Shown one piece after another: positions 17,045 to 25,511 of a stretch of 64,000 nt of DNA. Each line of letters opens with the position of its first letter. The first letter of the stretch is position 1. Origin of the DNA: Paludibacteraceae bacterium (lineage in GTDB: Bacteria; Bacteroidota; Bacteroidia; Bacteroidales; Paludibacteraceae); NCBI GenBank assembly GCA_017559385.1, contig JAFYSK010000038.1, positions 1 through 64,000 of the forward strand, read 5' to 3'. The notes below the pieces were generated by a model. That model did no database searches. It saw only the letters and a program-made list of their open reading frames with translations, and had not been told where the DNA came from. The translations under genes were made by a program, and so were the position numbers.

Positions 17045-18136
17045 ATGAACAAAGACTTATTATATAAGGAATTAGAGGAGTGGTACGAGGTGAATCATCG
17101 TATACTGCCTTGGCGCGAGACGGATGATCCGTATTTGATATGGATCTCTGAGATTATTTTGCAGCAGACTCGCGTGGCACAGGGTATGGAGTATTATCAT
17201 CGCCTTGTTACACGATTCCCTGATATTCAATCGCTTGCGGATGCTCAAGAAGATGAGGTGTTGCTCTATTGGCAGGGCTTGGGGTACTACTCGAGAGCGA
17301 GGAACTTGCATAAGGCGGCGCAGTTGATGAAGAATCATGAGTTATTTAAGTTAAATAACGACAACATAAACAACGTTGCGACCGAATCAACACCCTCGGT
17401 CGCCAAAGGAAATACTTCTGAATTCCTGAACTCTGAACATATATTTGCTGCTCTCAAGAGTATGCCTGGTGTAGGCGATTATACGGCAGGAGCGATAGCA
17501 TCATTTGCTTTTGATCTGCCCTACCCTGCGTTGGATGGCAATGTATATCGCGTTCTATCCAGATTATATGACTGCGAAATACCCTTTGACACTACGCAAG
17601 GCAAAAAGCATTTTATGAAATTAGCAGAAGAGTTGCTGGATCGAGAGCGACCTAGATTATTCAATTCGGCAATCATGGAATTGGGCGCCTTGCACTGCGT
17701 GCCTACGGCACCTGATTGCCATACTTGTCCGCTCAATACTTGGTGTAAAGCATTGGCTAACAATACGGTAGAATTGTTGCCTGTTCGCAAGCCTCGTCCG
17801 AAAGTGCGTGATAGATACTTGGAGTATATTATTTATATTACACCCGAGAAGACGACTTTGATTCATCAAAGAAAAGGGAATGATATTTGGAAGCATTTGT
17901 GGGAGTTTGTGTGCGCAGAGCGCACAGGCGATGAGGCGATAAGGCGAAAGGCGAAAGGCGAGAAAATATTGGAGCTAACGCACGTGCTTTCGCACCAGAA
18001 GTTGCATGCACGGTTTATAATAAAAAATGTGTCAGAACTTCCTGAGATTCCTGACACATTAGTGGTTAGTTTGTCCGATCTGGACAATTATGCTTTTTCT
18101 CGCTTGACGTTGAATGCGATAGAGAAATTGCTTTAA
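17045..18136 (+). CDS. mutY: A/G-specific adenine glycosylase MutY
   Basis: Base-excision repair enzyme removing A opposite 8-oxoguanine, 363 residues. Catalytic E36 (ISEIILQQTRV), helix-hairpin-helix MPGVGDYTAGAIASF (140-154), catalytic D164 (PALDGN), and the [4Fe-4S] ligands C218-x6-C225-x2-C228-x5-C234. A NUDIX-like C-terminal recognition domain follows. An in-frame ATG at 16997 is upstream of the promoter and is rejected. Two non-standard insertions are present: residues ~101-131 (DNA 17341-17440, with two perfect palindromes) and residues ~291-306 (17909-17962, palindrome plus GGCGAAA repeats). It is the only plus-strand gene between 1.4 and 47 kb. Confidence 0.96.
   Translation: MNKDLLYKELEEWYEVNHRILPWRETDDPYLIWISEIILQQTRVAQGMEYYHRLVTRFPDIQSLADAQEDEVLLYWQGLGYYSRARNLHKAAQLMKNHELFKLNNDNINNVATESTPSVAKGNTSEFLNSEHIFAALKSMPGVGDYTAGAIASFAFDLPYPALDGNVYRVLSRLYDCEIPFDTTQGKKHFMKLAEELLDRERPRLFNSAIMELGALHCVPTAPDCHTCPLNTWCKALANNTVELLPVRKPRPKVRDRYLEYIIYITPEKTTLIHQRKGNDIWKHLWEFVCAERTGDEAIRRKAKGEKILELTHVLSHQKLHARFIIKNVSELPEIPDTLVVSLSDLDNYAFSRLTLNAIEKLL
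17341..17403. repeat. Two palindromes inside mutY insertion
   Basis: GTTATTTAAGTTAAATAAC (17341-17359) is a perfect 9-bp inverted repeat around one base, and GCGACCGA (17378-17385) pairs with TCGGTCGC (17396-17403). Both fall in the stretch that has no counterpart in ordinary MutY proteins. Confidence 0.7.
17909..17962. repeat. Mini-palindrome and GGCGATAAGG-family repeat inside mutY
   Basis: TGTGCGC-aga-GCGCACA is followed directly by tandem GGCGATGA/GGCGATAA/GGCGAAA words. The same GGCGATRA words form the 5' leader repeat at 21292-21355 and occur inside the genes at 45.7 and 49.5 kb. Confidence 0.7.
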
Positions 18137-18964
18137 TTACTTTTGAAATTTACCTACTAGTTTGATAGCTAGTTTAACTAGCCAGTCTGGTGTATGCTTG
18201 AGCAGTGGTGTGCATAGGTGGTTGATTACACCTGGCATGTCGGCTTTTTTGCCACGGAACATCTTTCTGAGTGCTCGTTTTACCAATTTCTCAGGTGGAA
18301 TAGCCACGGTCAAGTTCACTGCTAAACGGCGTAAGTGAGGTGCAAGACCAAACAACTCAGTGTCTACTGCTCCTGGAGTCATCACGGTGATATTCACGCC
18401 TTTAGGACGGAGCTCGTACCAGAGCGACTTGGAGAAATTATAGATAAATGCCTTGGTTGCGTTGTAGGTCTGGATACCAGGCATAGCCATCCATGCAGAC
18501 ATGGAGGACATGTTGAGAATATAACCCTTTTGTCGTGGTTTGCGGCAGATTTTTTGCGCTTGTTCTTCTGCAGTAAGTTGGCGGTTGATCATCTCCTCGC
18601 CAAAGAGACGAGTAAGTTTAGCCACCGTGATCATATGCAGGTTGAGCATGAGCTCAATACGCTTCATGCTGGTCTCGCAATAAGGGTTGAAGAAGAATAC
18701 ACCCGCATTGTTGATCAGGATATCCACCACTAGGTTGTTGTCCTTGCAGTATTGGAGAAGTTGCTCCGCTGCATCTTGCTTGGAGAGGTCAGCATAAAGC
18801 GGAATAGTCTTTACGCCATATTGAGCTGCCAAATCATCAGCCACTTTCTTTTGTTCTTCCTCTTGGTTGCTAACTAATAGGAGATCGGTATGATAGTCGC
18901 GCGCGAGTTGGGTGGCATATTGTAGGCCAATACCCGATGATGCGCCAGTAACGAGTGCAAGCAT
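18137..18964 (-). CDS. Short-chain dehydrogenase/reductase
   Basis: NAD(P)-dependent SDR of 275 residues. Cofactor motif TGASSGIG (6-13), NNAG (85-88), catalytic Ser around 153-154, and Y167-x3-K171 (YNATK). It is the last gene of a cluster with a steroid 5-alpha-reductase-like protein and an Old Yellow Enzyme. In gut Bacteroidetes such a trio has been linked to isoallolithocholic acid formation, where the SDR is a 3-beta-hydroxysteroid dehydrogenase; that assignment is inference here. It converges on mutY, stop next to stop with no gap. A C-terminal hydrophobic/basic segment (HTPDWLVKLAIKLVGKFQK) is unusual for soluble SDRs. Confidence 0.88.
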   Translation of the reverse strand: MLALVTGASSGIGLQYATQLARDYHTDLLLVSNQEEEQKKVADDLAAQYGVKTIPLYADLSKQDAAEQLLQYCKDNNLVVDILINNAGVFFFNPYCETSMKRIELMLNLHMITVAKLTRLFGEEMINRQLTAEEQAQKICRKPRQKGYILNMSSMSAWMAMPGIQTYNATKAFIYNFSKSLWYELRPKGVNITVMTPGAVDTELFGLAPHLRRLAVNLTVAIPPEKLVKRALRKMFRGKKADMPGVINHLCTPLLKHTPDWLVKLAIKLVGKFQK

Positions 18965-18972
18965 ATTTCTTT

Positions 18973-19113
18973 AAGTTGAAAGTTTATAGTTCTTATCTCG
19001 CCTTTGCTCGAACGATCACTCGCAGAGCTCGTGTACGAAAGTTGAAAGTTTATAATTCTTATCTCGCCTTTGCTCGAACGAACACTCGCAGAGCTCGTGT
19101 ACGAAAGTTGAAA
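18973..19113. repeat. 66-bp tandem repeat, 2.1 copies
   Basis: Copies at 18973-19038 and 19039-19104 differ at only a few bases, and a third copy starts (AAGTTGAAAG) at 19105. Each unit contains TCGCCTTTGCTCGAACGA and CAGAGCTCGTGTACG. It fills the gap between the OYE and SDR genes. Confidence 0.85.
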
Positions 19114-19139
19114 GGCAAGACGGCTATGCAGCAGTACCT

Positions 19140-19192
19140 CGCCTATAACCTATAGCGTAGCGTCCTATAGCCTCAAAGAGGCGTCCTATAAC
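19140..19192. repeat. Mini-palindrome array D
   Basis: CTATAGCGTAGCGTCCTATAG followed by CCTC-aaa-GAGG and GTCCTATA links: the same design as the arrays at 34.0, 36.6 and 40.7 kb (short stem words joined by ~8-bp linkers). It ends at the stop codon of the OYE gene. Confidence 0.6.
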
Positions 19193-20431
19193 CTACTTTT
19201 CAGGATACCACATTTGTTCGTACTTGAGTGCTTCTTTCTTGAGGTACTTAGGTATGTCCTTGTCGCACTCATGGCACTTCATATCAAGTGTGTACATACG
19301 CGCTACGCAATAGTTAGAGCGTTTGCACTCAGAGTGATATTGTTCCTCGCGCATCTTATTGACAAACTCGGTATCGCGTACCAAAGCGTGGCCGATCTGA
19401 ACGAAATCAAAGCCAGCCGCAAGAGCTGTTTCGGCATTCTCACGACCCATGACACCACCTACATAGATAAGTGGCATCTTAAGCGCAGCGCGGAACTGCT
19501 TGGCTGTATCGAGAAAGAAGAGCTCTTTGAATGGAACAGTAGGAATCATCAAGTGGCCTACAAAGCGCAAAGCAAGGCGCAACCACCAGAATGACCAAGG
19601 GTTCATGTAGTGAGCCAAAGTCTTGATAGGCATAGCTCCACCCATAACAGTAAATGGCGCCTTGCTGACGAAACCAGCTGTAAGAACAAGGGCATGCACA
19701 CCATGTTTCTCGATCTCCTGAGCAACGCGGATGCACTCGTCGACCTTAAGACCAGCCTTGAAGCCATCGTACATATTGGTCTTGACAACCACAGCCATAT
19801 CATTGCCAGCATGCTCCATCACCTCGGCCATCACCTCGTTCATGAAACGCATACGGTTCTCAAGTGAGCCTCCGTACTCGTCGCGACGATGGTTGGTATA
19901 AGGAGAGAGGAACTGCGAGATGAGGTAGCCGTGACCCGCGTGGATCTCGACGCAGTCGAAACCACACTCGCGGCAGAAATCAACCGCATGGCCAAAAGCC
20001 TTGACGATATCTTTGATCTCATCCTTCTTGAGCTTGCGGTGAAGCGTAGGAGAATATAGATTGAAGCCAGTAGAAGCACCTACAGGCAAGCATTTGCAAG
20101 TGTAGAAGTGGGTCATATTACCACAGTGACCCAGCTGAATACTAGCCTTAGCACCTTCTGCGTGGATGCCGTCGGTTAGTTTCTTAAGATCCTCTTTGAT
20201 CTCATCGTGGATATAAAGCTGACCGTCAAATGATACACCAGAGCGTGTAACAGAGCAGTATGCTACAGTAGTCATAGCTGCACCACCACGTGCTACAGCT
20301 GTATGATAGTTATAGAGATCTTGACTAGGTTTGTTACCGTATGCCATGTTCTCAAATGCAGCAGAACGAATAGCACGGTTCTTGAGAGTAATAGGTCCGA
20401 GTTTGCACTCGGTGAACAATAGATTGCTCAT
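19193..20431 (-). CDS. NADH:flavin oxidoreductase (Old Yellow Enzyme family)
   Basis: FMN-dependent ene-reductase of 412 residues, single TIM barrel. Motifs: PITLKNRAIRSA, SIQLGHCGN (~97-105), VEIHAGHGYLISQFLSP (161-177) and HRRDEYGGSLENR. It resembles the N-terminal part of 2,4-dienoyl-CoA reductase and BaiCD/BaiH, but the FAD/NAD(P) domain of those proteins is absent. The C-terminus has four cysteines (C-x5-C-x10-C-x2-C, around 371-391) that could hold a metal centre. In the steroid-type cluster it would be the delta-4 (5-beta) reductase by analogy; not proven. Confidence 0.87.
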   Translation of the reverse strand: MSNLLFTECKLGPITLKNRAIRSAAFENMAYGNKPSQDLYNYHTAVARGGAAMTTVAYCSVTRSGVSFDGQLYIHDEIKEDLKKLTDGIHAEGAKASIQLGHCGNMTHFYTCKCLPVGASTGFNLYSPTLHRKLKKDEIKDIVKAFGHAVDFCRECGFDCVEIHAGHGYLISQFLSPYTNHRRDEYGGSLENRMRFMNEVMAEVMEHAGNDMAVVVKTNMYDGFKAGLKVDECIRVAQEIEKHGVHALVLTAGFVSKAPFTVMGGAMPIKTLAHYMNPWSFWWLRLALRFVGHLMIPTVPFKELFFLDTAKQFRAALKMPLIYVGGVMGRENAETALAAGFDFVQIGHALVRDTEFVNKMREEQYHSECKRSNYCVARMYTLDMKCHECDKDIPKYLKKEALKYEQMWYPEK

Positions 20432-20442
20432 TTTGTATAATT

Positions 20443-20482
20443 CGGTTAAACGGTTAAACGGTTAGACGGTTAGACGGTTATC
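20443..20482. repeat. 8-bp tandem repeat CGGTTARA x5
   Basis: CGGTTAAA twice, CGGTTAGA twice and CGGTTATC, ending inside the stop codon (20481-20483) of the 5-alpha-reductase-like gene. Confidence 0.85.
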
Positions 20483-21272
20483 AATAGATAAACGGAATAA
20501 TACGTTTGAGTTTTTTCTCGTCGAACTCGTCAGCAAACTCCTTCTTGTAACGATAGTAAATAGAGTTGGCACGAGGAACAAGGTTGCAGCATGAGAACCA
20601 GAAGAAACTCAAGCCCGCCAATGACCATGTAAGGAGAGCAAAACCGAACCACTCGGTAATCTCACCAAGATAGTTAGCGCTAGTAACGTATTTGTACATA
20701 CCCTTCTTAGGCAAATAGTGATTGGTATCGCCTGGTTTGCGCAAGTGACGAATCACATGATCAGAGTGCATATTGATGATCCAACCAGCAATAAAGACAG
20801 CTACACCAAGTAGGAATCGCCAGTCTGTAAGCCAGTCTATTGTATACAAATTAGGAGCGTATATCGGAGCCAAATGGAAGAGCCAATAGCCTTGTATATA
20901 GCCATTTACGAGGTTCCATCCCACAGATAAGAACATGATAGCCAATGGCATCTTGCTATTACCCTTGAGCAGGAATGGGAACACGAAAGAGCGTTGGAAA
21001 TAGTGGAACTGGAAGATGAGGAAGAAGATCAAGTATGGCAACTGAAACTTAACCTCAGACATAGCCCACAAATAGAGCATGACAAAAAAGACAGGCATCT
21101 CCATGAGACACCAACCTACCTTGTTGTTGATAGCAGGACCCCACTTTTCAGAACGCATCTTGCCATAACCAGCATCTACAAAGTAGAGCGCTACGAATAC
21201 AACCAAGCCAATAAGGGCTAGAATAAATAGAAAATTATAAAACGATGATAGTGTAGATATTTCCATACGCAT
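20481..21272 (-). CDS. Steroid 5-alpha-reductase-like membrane protein
   Basis: Integral membrane protein of 263 residues with about six or seven hydrophobic segments. The C-terminal half has the 3-oxo-5-alpha-steroid 4-dehydrogenase signature: MHSDHVIRHLRKPGD, YKYVTSANYLGEITEWFGFA, and the terminal PRANSIYYRYKKEF block. Such enzymes reduce a C=C bond next to a ketone with NAD(P)H. As first gene of the trio with OYE and SDR, it fits the 5-alpha-reductase of bile-acid/steroid clusters known in gut Bacteroidetes; other isoprenoid or lipid ketones remain possible. Its 5' leader carries four 16-bp repeats. Confidence 0.87.
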   Translation of the reverse strand: MRMEISTLSSFYNFLFILALIGLVVFVALYFVDAGYGKMRSEKWGPAINNKVGWCLMEMPVFFVMLYLWAMSEVKFQLPYLIFFLIFQFHYFQRSFVFPFLLKGNSKMPLAIMFLSVGWNLVNGYIQGYWLFHLAPIYAPNLYTIDWLTDWRFLLGVAVFIAGWIINMHSDHVIRHLRKPGDTNHYLPKKGMYKYVTSANYLGEITEWFGFALLTWSLAGLSFFWFSCCNLVPRANSIYYRYKKEFADEFDEKKLKRIIPFIY

Positions 21273-21291
21273 TTTATTTTAATGGCTACTA

Positions 21292-21355
21292 GGCTATGAG
21301 GCGATAAGGCTACGAGGCGATAAGGCTACGAGGCGATAAGGCTACGAGGCGATAA
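21292..21355. repeat. 16-bp tandem repeat x4 in the leader of the steroid-type operon
   Basis: GGCTAYGAGGCGATAA occurs four times without interruption (21292-21307, 21308-21323, 21324-21339, 21340-21355), followed by a partial unit. It lies between promoter and start codon. Confidence 0.95.
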
Positions 21356-21384
21356 GGCGATAGACTAGTGCGCAAAATACGGCG

Positions 21385-21416
21385 CAAAGTTACAAAGTTT
21401 TTTTGAGATAGCCAAA
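21385..21416 (-). promoter_or_regulatory. Promoter of the 5AR-OYE-SDR operon
   Basis: Minus-strand TTTG (21413-21416), 20 bp, TAACTTTG (21385-21392). Confidence 0.82.
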
Positions 21417-21432
21417 TAAATCTTAATAAATG

Positions 21433-22356
21433 TTACTCTTTTATTTGTTTTTGACTAATAAATAATCCGAGTATTATGACTAGGATACCTATCCATTTGG
21501 ATAAAGGTAGCTGCTCAGAGAAGATGAGAAGCATCAAAATGGCCGTAAATACGGGTCGGACGTTGTTGAAAATATTGGCACGCGTAACACCGATGTAACG
21601 CACTGTAAAACAGAATAATATAAAAGCGGCCACAGATGCGAATACCGATAGGTACACTATGGATAGCATGGACTTCGCAATAAATTGAAGACTCAAAAGC
21701 TCCGTTTGGATGAATGGTGTTGGATTAAGGAGCTGTGCCCCACCCCAGAGCATGTAGAAAAGTGCGAGTGAGATGGTCTGAACATAGAAGACGATGGTCA
21801 GCGACGAGTAGTGGGTAGGTATGCGTCGTAGTACCACGGAGTAGCCAACCGAGCAACTAACAGTAAGGATGGCTAGCAGCACGCCCCAGGGGTTGCCAAG
21901 ATCGAAATGGCCTGCACCTGTAAGCAAGAGCAGCAGCATTCCGGCTGTAGAGATGAGTATACCTATAATATTATAACGTGTGACTTGCTCACGAAGCAAA
22001 AGGAAAGCAAAGATAGGAGCAAGTATAGGTTGGGTAGAAAGCAAAGCCTCGGCTATGGTAGGCGAAGTGAAGCTTTGGTATGTATAGGTCTCGAATATAA
22101 AATAGAGAAAAGGTTGTAGCAATCCGCCTAGTAAGAATAGTGGTAAGTGTTTGGGATCAAGACGTTGCAGACCAATAATCTGATTGTTTCTAAATATCAG
22201 TCCGATTATCAGCATAAGTACGACGGCCAGACTAAATCGTAAGACGATTAAGGTAAGTGGAGATACCAGCAAGAGGGCTTGTTTAACAGCAATGCCTGCG
22301 CCAGCCCAGATGAGCATAGCGCAGACAATAGCGATATATGGTATGATTTTTTTCAA
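21433..22356 (-). CDS. EamA/DMT-family transporter
   Basis: Inner-membrane metabolite exporter-type protein of 307 residues with about ten transmembrane helices in two EamA repeats (first repeat MLIWAGAGIAVKQALL, second ILTVSCSVGYSVVLRRIP). Substrate unknown; relatives export amino acids or purine-like compounds. It ends the run that starts with pdxA or alaS, 15 bp after the GH3-auxin gene. Confidence 0.9.
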   Translation of the reverse strand: MKKIIPYIAIVCAMLIWAGAGIAVKQALLLVSPLTLIVLRFSLAVVLMLIIGLIFRNNQIIGLQRLDPKHLPLFLLGGLLQPFLYFIFETYTYQSFTSPTIAEALLSTQPILAPIFAFLLLREQVTRYNIIGILISTAGMLLLLLTGAGHFDLGNPWGVLLAILTVSCSVGYSVVLRRIPTHYSSLTIVFYVQTISLALFYMLWGGAQLLNPTPFIQTELLSLQFIAKSMLSIVYLSVFASVAAFILFCFTVRYIGVTRANIFNNVRPVFTAILMLLIFSEQLPLSKWIGILVIILGLFISQKQIKE

Positions 22357-22371
22357 TATAGGACTATTAGG

Positions 22372-24234
22372 CTATTGGTTTTGTTTTCGTTTTAAACGGC
22401 GTTCTTGGCGTGTATAACGACGTTTAGCACGTCGCTCTTTGCGATCGTTGATTCTGTTGTCAATATTATTAGCCCACTCAATAATTTTGTCGGACAATGT
22501 GGTTTCACGCTCAATCTGGTCAAACTTACGCCGACGTTTGTCGTCTTGCATTAGGAGGTTAAACTTAAATTGACCATCACGGAAACCATCACGTAAGCAT
22601 GCTGCCTTGAATCGAGCATAGGCATTATTAAGTAATATATGCGCTTGAGGCTCATGCAAACGGAATGATGCGCGCTTAGATTCGTATTCGTTGTTGATCT
22701 CTTGTAGTTTTTTATCTACAATTGTGGCAAATTTATCTGCTGTTTTTTGATCAATCTTCTCGTCGGCAAACTCAAAGTAGAAATGATATTTAGACTCTTG
22801 TATATCCGCAAACCCAACAAAGAACTTCGTTTTGATCTCCAATTCTTCTTCTGCCTTATGTACTGCGTCAATAAACTGTGGTTCATATAGTTTCTCACCT
22901 GTCATGGATACGATGCCATTGACTTTAGACACCATATGTACCGTTGGTGTATTGTAGAACTTGCCCCCTACCTCTACCAAATCGTTCATATTATAGCGGA
23001 AGAGTCCCGAGTAAGTTGTTACATAGGCACAGTATCGTTTACCTTTCTCCAATTCGTGAATCTGTAGATAGTTTTTGTGTGGGCTATCCAGTTCGCTTTC
23101 CTCTACAAATTCGTAGTAATGGAAGTGTGGAAAAAGAACTGACTCGTTGGTCTCGTCCAGTGAGAAGCCAAAACGGCACTCTGTAGCAATATATCCTAAT
23201 TCTTGGTAGAATGTTTTGTCCCAATTAAATTGGTCCATATATTTTTCCATATAGATTTTGGTATTACCACATTTCCATGTTGATAGTAGTTGTAGCCATG
23301 GCCAGAAGTGTTTAGGCTCCAATTTGCCATGTTTTTCGAGCAGGTCGCGCAGTTCTTGCGCACGCTTAGGTTCTGGCTTCATATAGTCGGCTAGTTCCTC
23401 TCGGATATAATCGGATATGTCGAAATTCCAGCTTAGTGTACCATGTTCTATATCATCGATCATCTCCAGTGTATTCTCATTGAGTGTGCGCAGCAGTTCT
23501 AGTATCGTACTTGGATTAGCGGTAGCCCATAGGGTCACATCGCGATACTGGATCGCCAGTCGCATGAGTGTATAATTGCGTGCTGCATAGTCGTCGATAG
23601 ACATGACGCAGGCTGGTGCAGTATAGTGCTTTTTGATGATAGAGGGTACGTCGCGCACTAGTACGCCACTAACCGAGCCGAAGATGGTGCCATCGGGTGC
23701 ATATCCCTCTAGTTCTTTGCCTACGGTAGTGAACAGGTGTCCGCCGAATATTCGGCTACGATGACAGATGAAGTTCCATATCCAGATATGTGTCATCTTG
23801 CCATACACATCCTTCAGGTACTTATGTGTCATAGGTACCCATTTAGGTTCTGAGGTCGTACCTGATGTAGTAGCATACATATCTGGTTTGCCAGGGAAGA
23901 GAATATCCTTCTCGCCATTTTTATGGCGTTCTACGTATGGGCGTAGCGTCTCAAAACTATCATTGACAGGCACATACTGCTGGTATAGTCTAAAGAGGTC
24001 TTCAGCTGAGGTAGCAGATAATATGCGGTCGAAATGATGTTCTTTTCCATAGACTGTATCTTTGGATATCGTAAGGATATCTCTTAGAGTTCGTTCGGCA
24101 GCATGCTTAGGGTGTTTATTCCAGAAGTTCAAGCGTAGTCTTTGGGAACCACCTACTAGACATAGTGCAGTATTAATTAGCCATGGATATGGCAATGCAT
24201 TGCCATTATTATCTACATATGTTTTCTTTTTCAT
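22372..24234 (-). CDS. GH3 auxin-responsive promoter family protein
   Basis: Acyl-adenylate-forming enzyme of the ANL-like GH3 family (as plant JAR1), 620 residues. The ATP-binding motif TTSGTTSEPKWVPMT (~126-140) and the block YSGLFRYNMNDLVEVGG are visible. Plant members couple acids to amino acids; bacterial ones are uncharacterised and may make amide conjugates or thioesters. The C-terminus is strongly basic (RRAKRRYTRQERRLKRKQ). It overlaps guaD by 4 bp, so translation is coupled. An identified physiological substrate does not follow from context. Confidence 0.9.
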   Translation of the reverse strand: MKKKTYVDNNGNALPYPWLINTALCLVGGSQRLRLNFWNKHPKHAAERTLRDILTISKDTVYGKEHHFDRILSATSAEDLFRLYQQYVPVNDSFETLRPYVERHKNGEKDILFPGKPDMYATTSGTTSEPKWVPMTHKYLKDVYGKMTHIWIWNFICHRSRIFGGHLFTTVGKELEGYAPDGTIFGSVSGVLVRDVPSIIKKHYTAPACVMSIDDYAARNYTLMRLAIQYRDVTLWATANPSTILELLRTLNENTLEMIDDIEHGTLSWNFDISDYIREELADYMKPEPKRAQELRDLLEKHGKLEPKHFWPWLQLLSTWKCGNTKIYMEKYMDQFNWDKTFYQELGYIATECRFGFSLDETNESVLFPHFHYYEFVEESELDSPHKNYLQIHELEKGKRYCAYVTTYSGLFRYNMNDLVEVGGKFYNTPTVHMVSKVNGIVSMTGEKLYEPQFIDAVHKAEEELEIKTKFFVGFADIQESKYHFYFEFADEKIDQKTADKFATIVDKKLQEINNEYESKRASFRLHEPQAHILLNNAYARFKAACLRDGFRDGQFKFNLLMQDDKRRRKFDQIERETTLSDKIIEWANNIDNRINDRKERRAKRRYTRQERRLKRKQNQ

Positions 24235-25505
24235 TTTATTAGTATTTCTTTACCTTGACAATATCTCTTCTTTATTTGATAAACATTACCATGGTATACA
24301 AAACGTTCTAAGCGCGTGTAAAGTGTATCACTATTATATATGCTATCGTGCATAGGTGAGTCGTTGTCTATTACCAGAGCATCAAACTCGTAACCTACTT
24401 CGAAACTACCTACTTTACCAAAGAAGGATCCTCCCAATTTTGTTGCCATATAGAACACTTCAGATAGGCTCAGGGCAGATACTTGTCGTTTGTGTATAGC
24501 ACTGTTTAGTTTGCTCATTTGGATGGCAGATTGCATCACCTGGAACATGCTCAGGTCGTGTCCTGCAGCTACGTCCGATCCTAGCGTCACCGGAATGCCG
24601 GCTTCTAGTAATCGGCGTATAGGTGCAATACCAGAAGCCAGATTGCAGTTGGATGTTGGGCAATGCACGATTGTGGTGCCCGTTTGTTGCAACAGCCCCA
24701 TATCGATATCGGAAGGATAGACGCAATGTGCCATTAGTGTGTCATGTGTCAATAGTCCATATCGGTGGTACACATCGGCGTAGGATAAAGCCTCAGGCTC
24801 TAACTCCATGACCCAATTGATCTCATTGGTCGTTTCGCATAGATGCGATTGAATAGACAAATGCCTATCTTTAGCTTGTTTGGATAGTGCGCGCAACATC
24901 TGAGGCGAACATGATGGAACGAAGCGTGGGGTTATGATAGCATTGACCAAAGGATAGTTCTTCGTGTGTGCTAGCAACTCATTGGTACCTTCTATGGCTT
25001 CATCCACAGAGTTGCACAGATTGTCCGGCGAATTCCTATCCATTGCCACCAAACCAATATGGGCTCCTATACCCTTTTGATGGAACAGATCAGCCAATAA
25101 CAAGGTTGCTGGGGTGTGTATCGTAGCAAACACTGCAGCACGCATTGTACCTTGCTTAACCAATTCATCTACAAACTGTGTATATATTGTCCGTGCATAT
25201 TCAATATCCGCAAACTTAGCCTCTTCTGGAAAAGTGTATTTATTGAGCCATAATAGTAGCGGCACATCCATTGCTATACCCATATTGGCAAATTGTGGAG
25301 CATGCACATGTAGGTCATTCATGGCAGGTATCAATAGTTGATTACCTAGGTCAACCACCTCTATTTCATTGCCATACGGATACTTATCCGATGCATAGAC
25401 GCCCTGAATTATTCCTCTATCATTAACCACGACATAGCCCTTAGGCAATATTTCAAAGGCCAGACTAGTAGGTGTATAAATAATATGTCCGCAATATGCT
25501 TTCAT
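24231..25505 (-). CDS. guaD: Guanine deaminase
   Basis: Zinc amidohydrolase converting guanine to xanthine, 424 residues. Motifs: NDLHVHAPQ (metal HxH), the guanine deaminase block LLLWLNKYTFPEE, QSHLCET, LMAHCVYP and GSDVAAGHDLSMFQVM with the metal-binding Asp. Length normal. Overlaps the GH3-family gene by 4 bp and follows gtrA closely (6 bp). Confidence 0.93.
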   Translation of the reverse strand: MKAYCGHIIYTPTSLAFEILPKGYVVVNDRGIIQGVYASDKYPYGNEIEVVDLGNQLLIPAMNDLHVHAPQFANMGIAMDVPLLLWLNKYTFPEEAKFADIEYARTIYTQFVDELVKQGTMRAAVFATIHTPATLLLADLFHQKGIGAHIGLVAMDRNSPDNLCNSVDEAIEGTNELLAHTKNYPLVNAIITPRFVPSCSPQMLRALSKQAKDRHLSIQSHLCETTNEINWVMELEPEALSYADVYHRYGLLTHDTLMAHCVYPSDIDMGLLQQTGTTIVHCPTSNCNLASGIAPIRRLLEAGIPVTLGSDVAAGHDLSMFQVMQSAIQMSKLNSAIHKRQVSALSLSEVFYMATKLGGSFFGKVGSFEVGYEFDALVIDNDSPMHDSIYNSDTLYTRLERFVYHGNVYQIKKRYCQGKEILIK

Positions 25506-25511
25506 AGGTGT

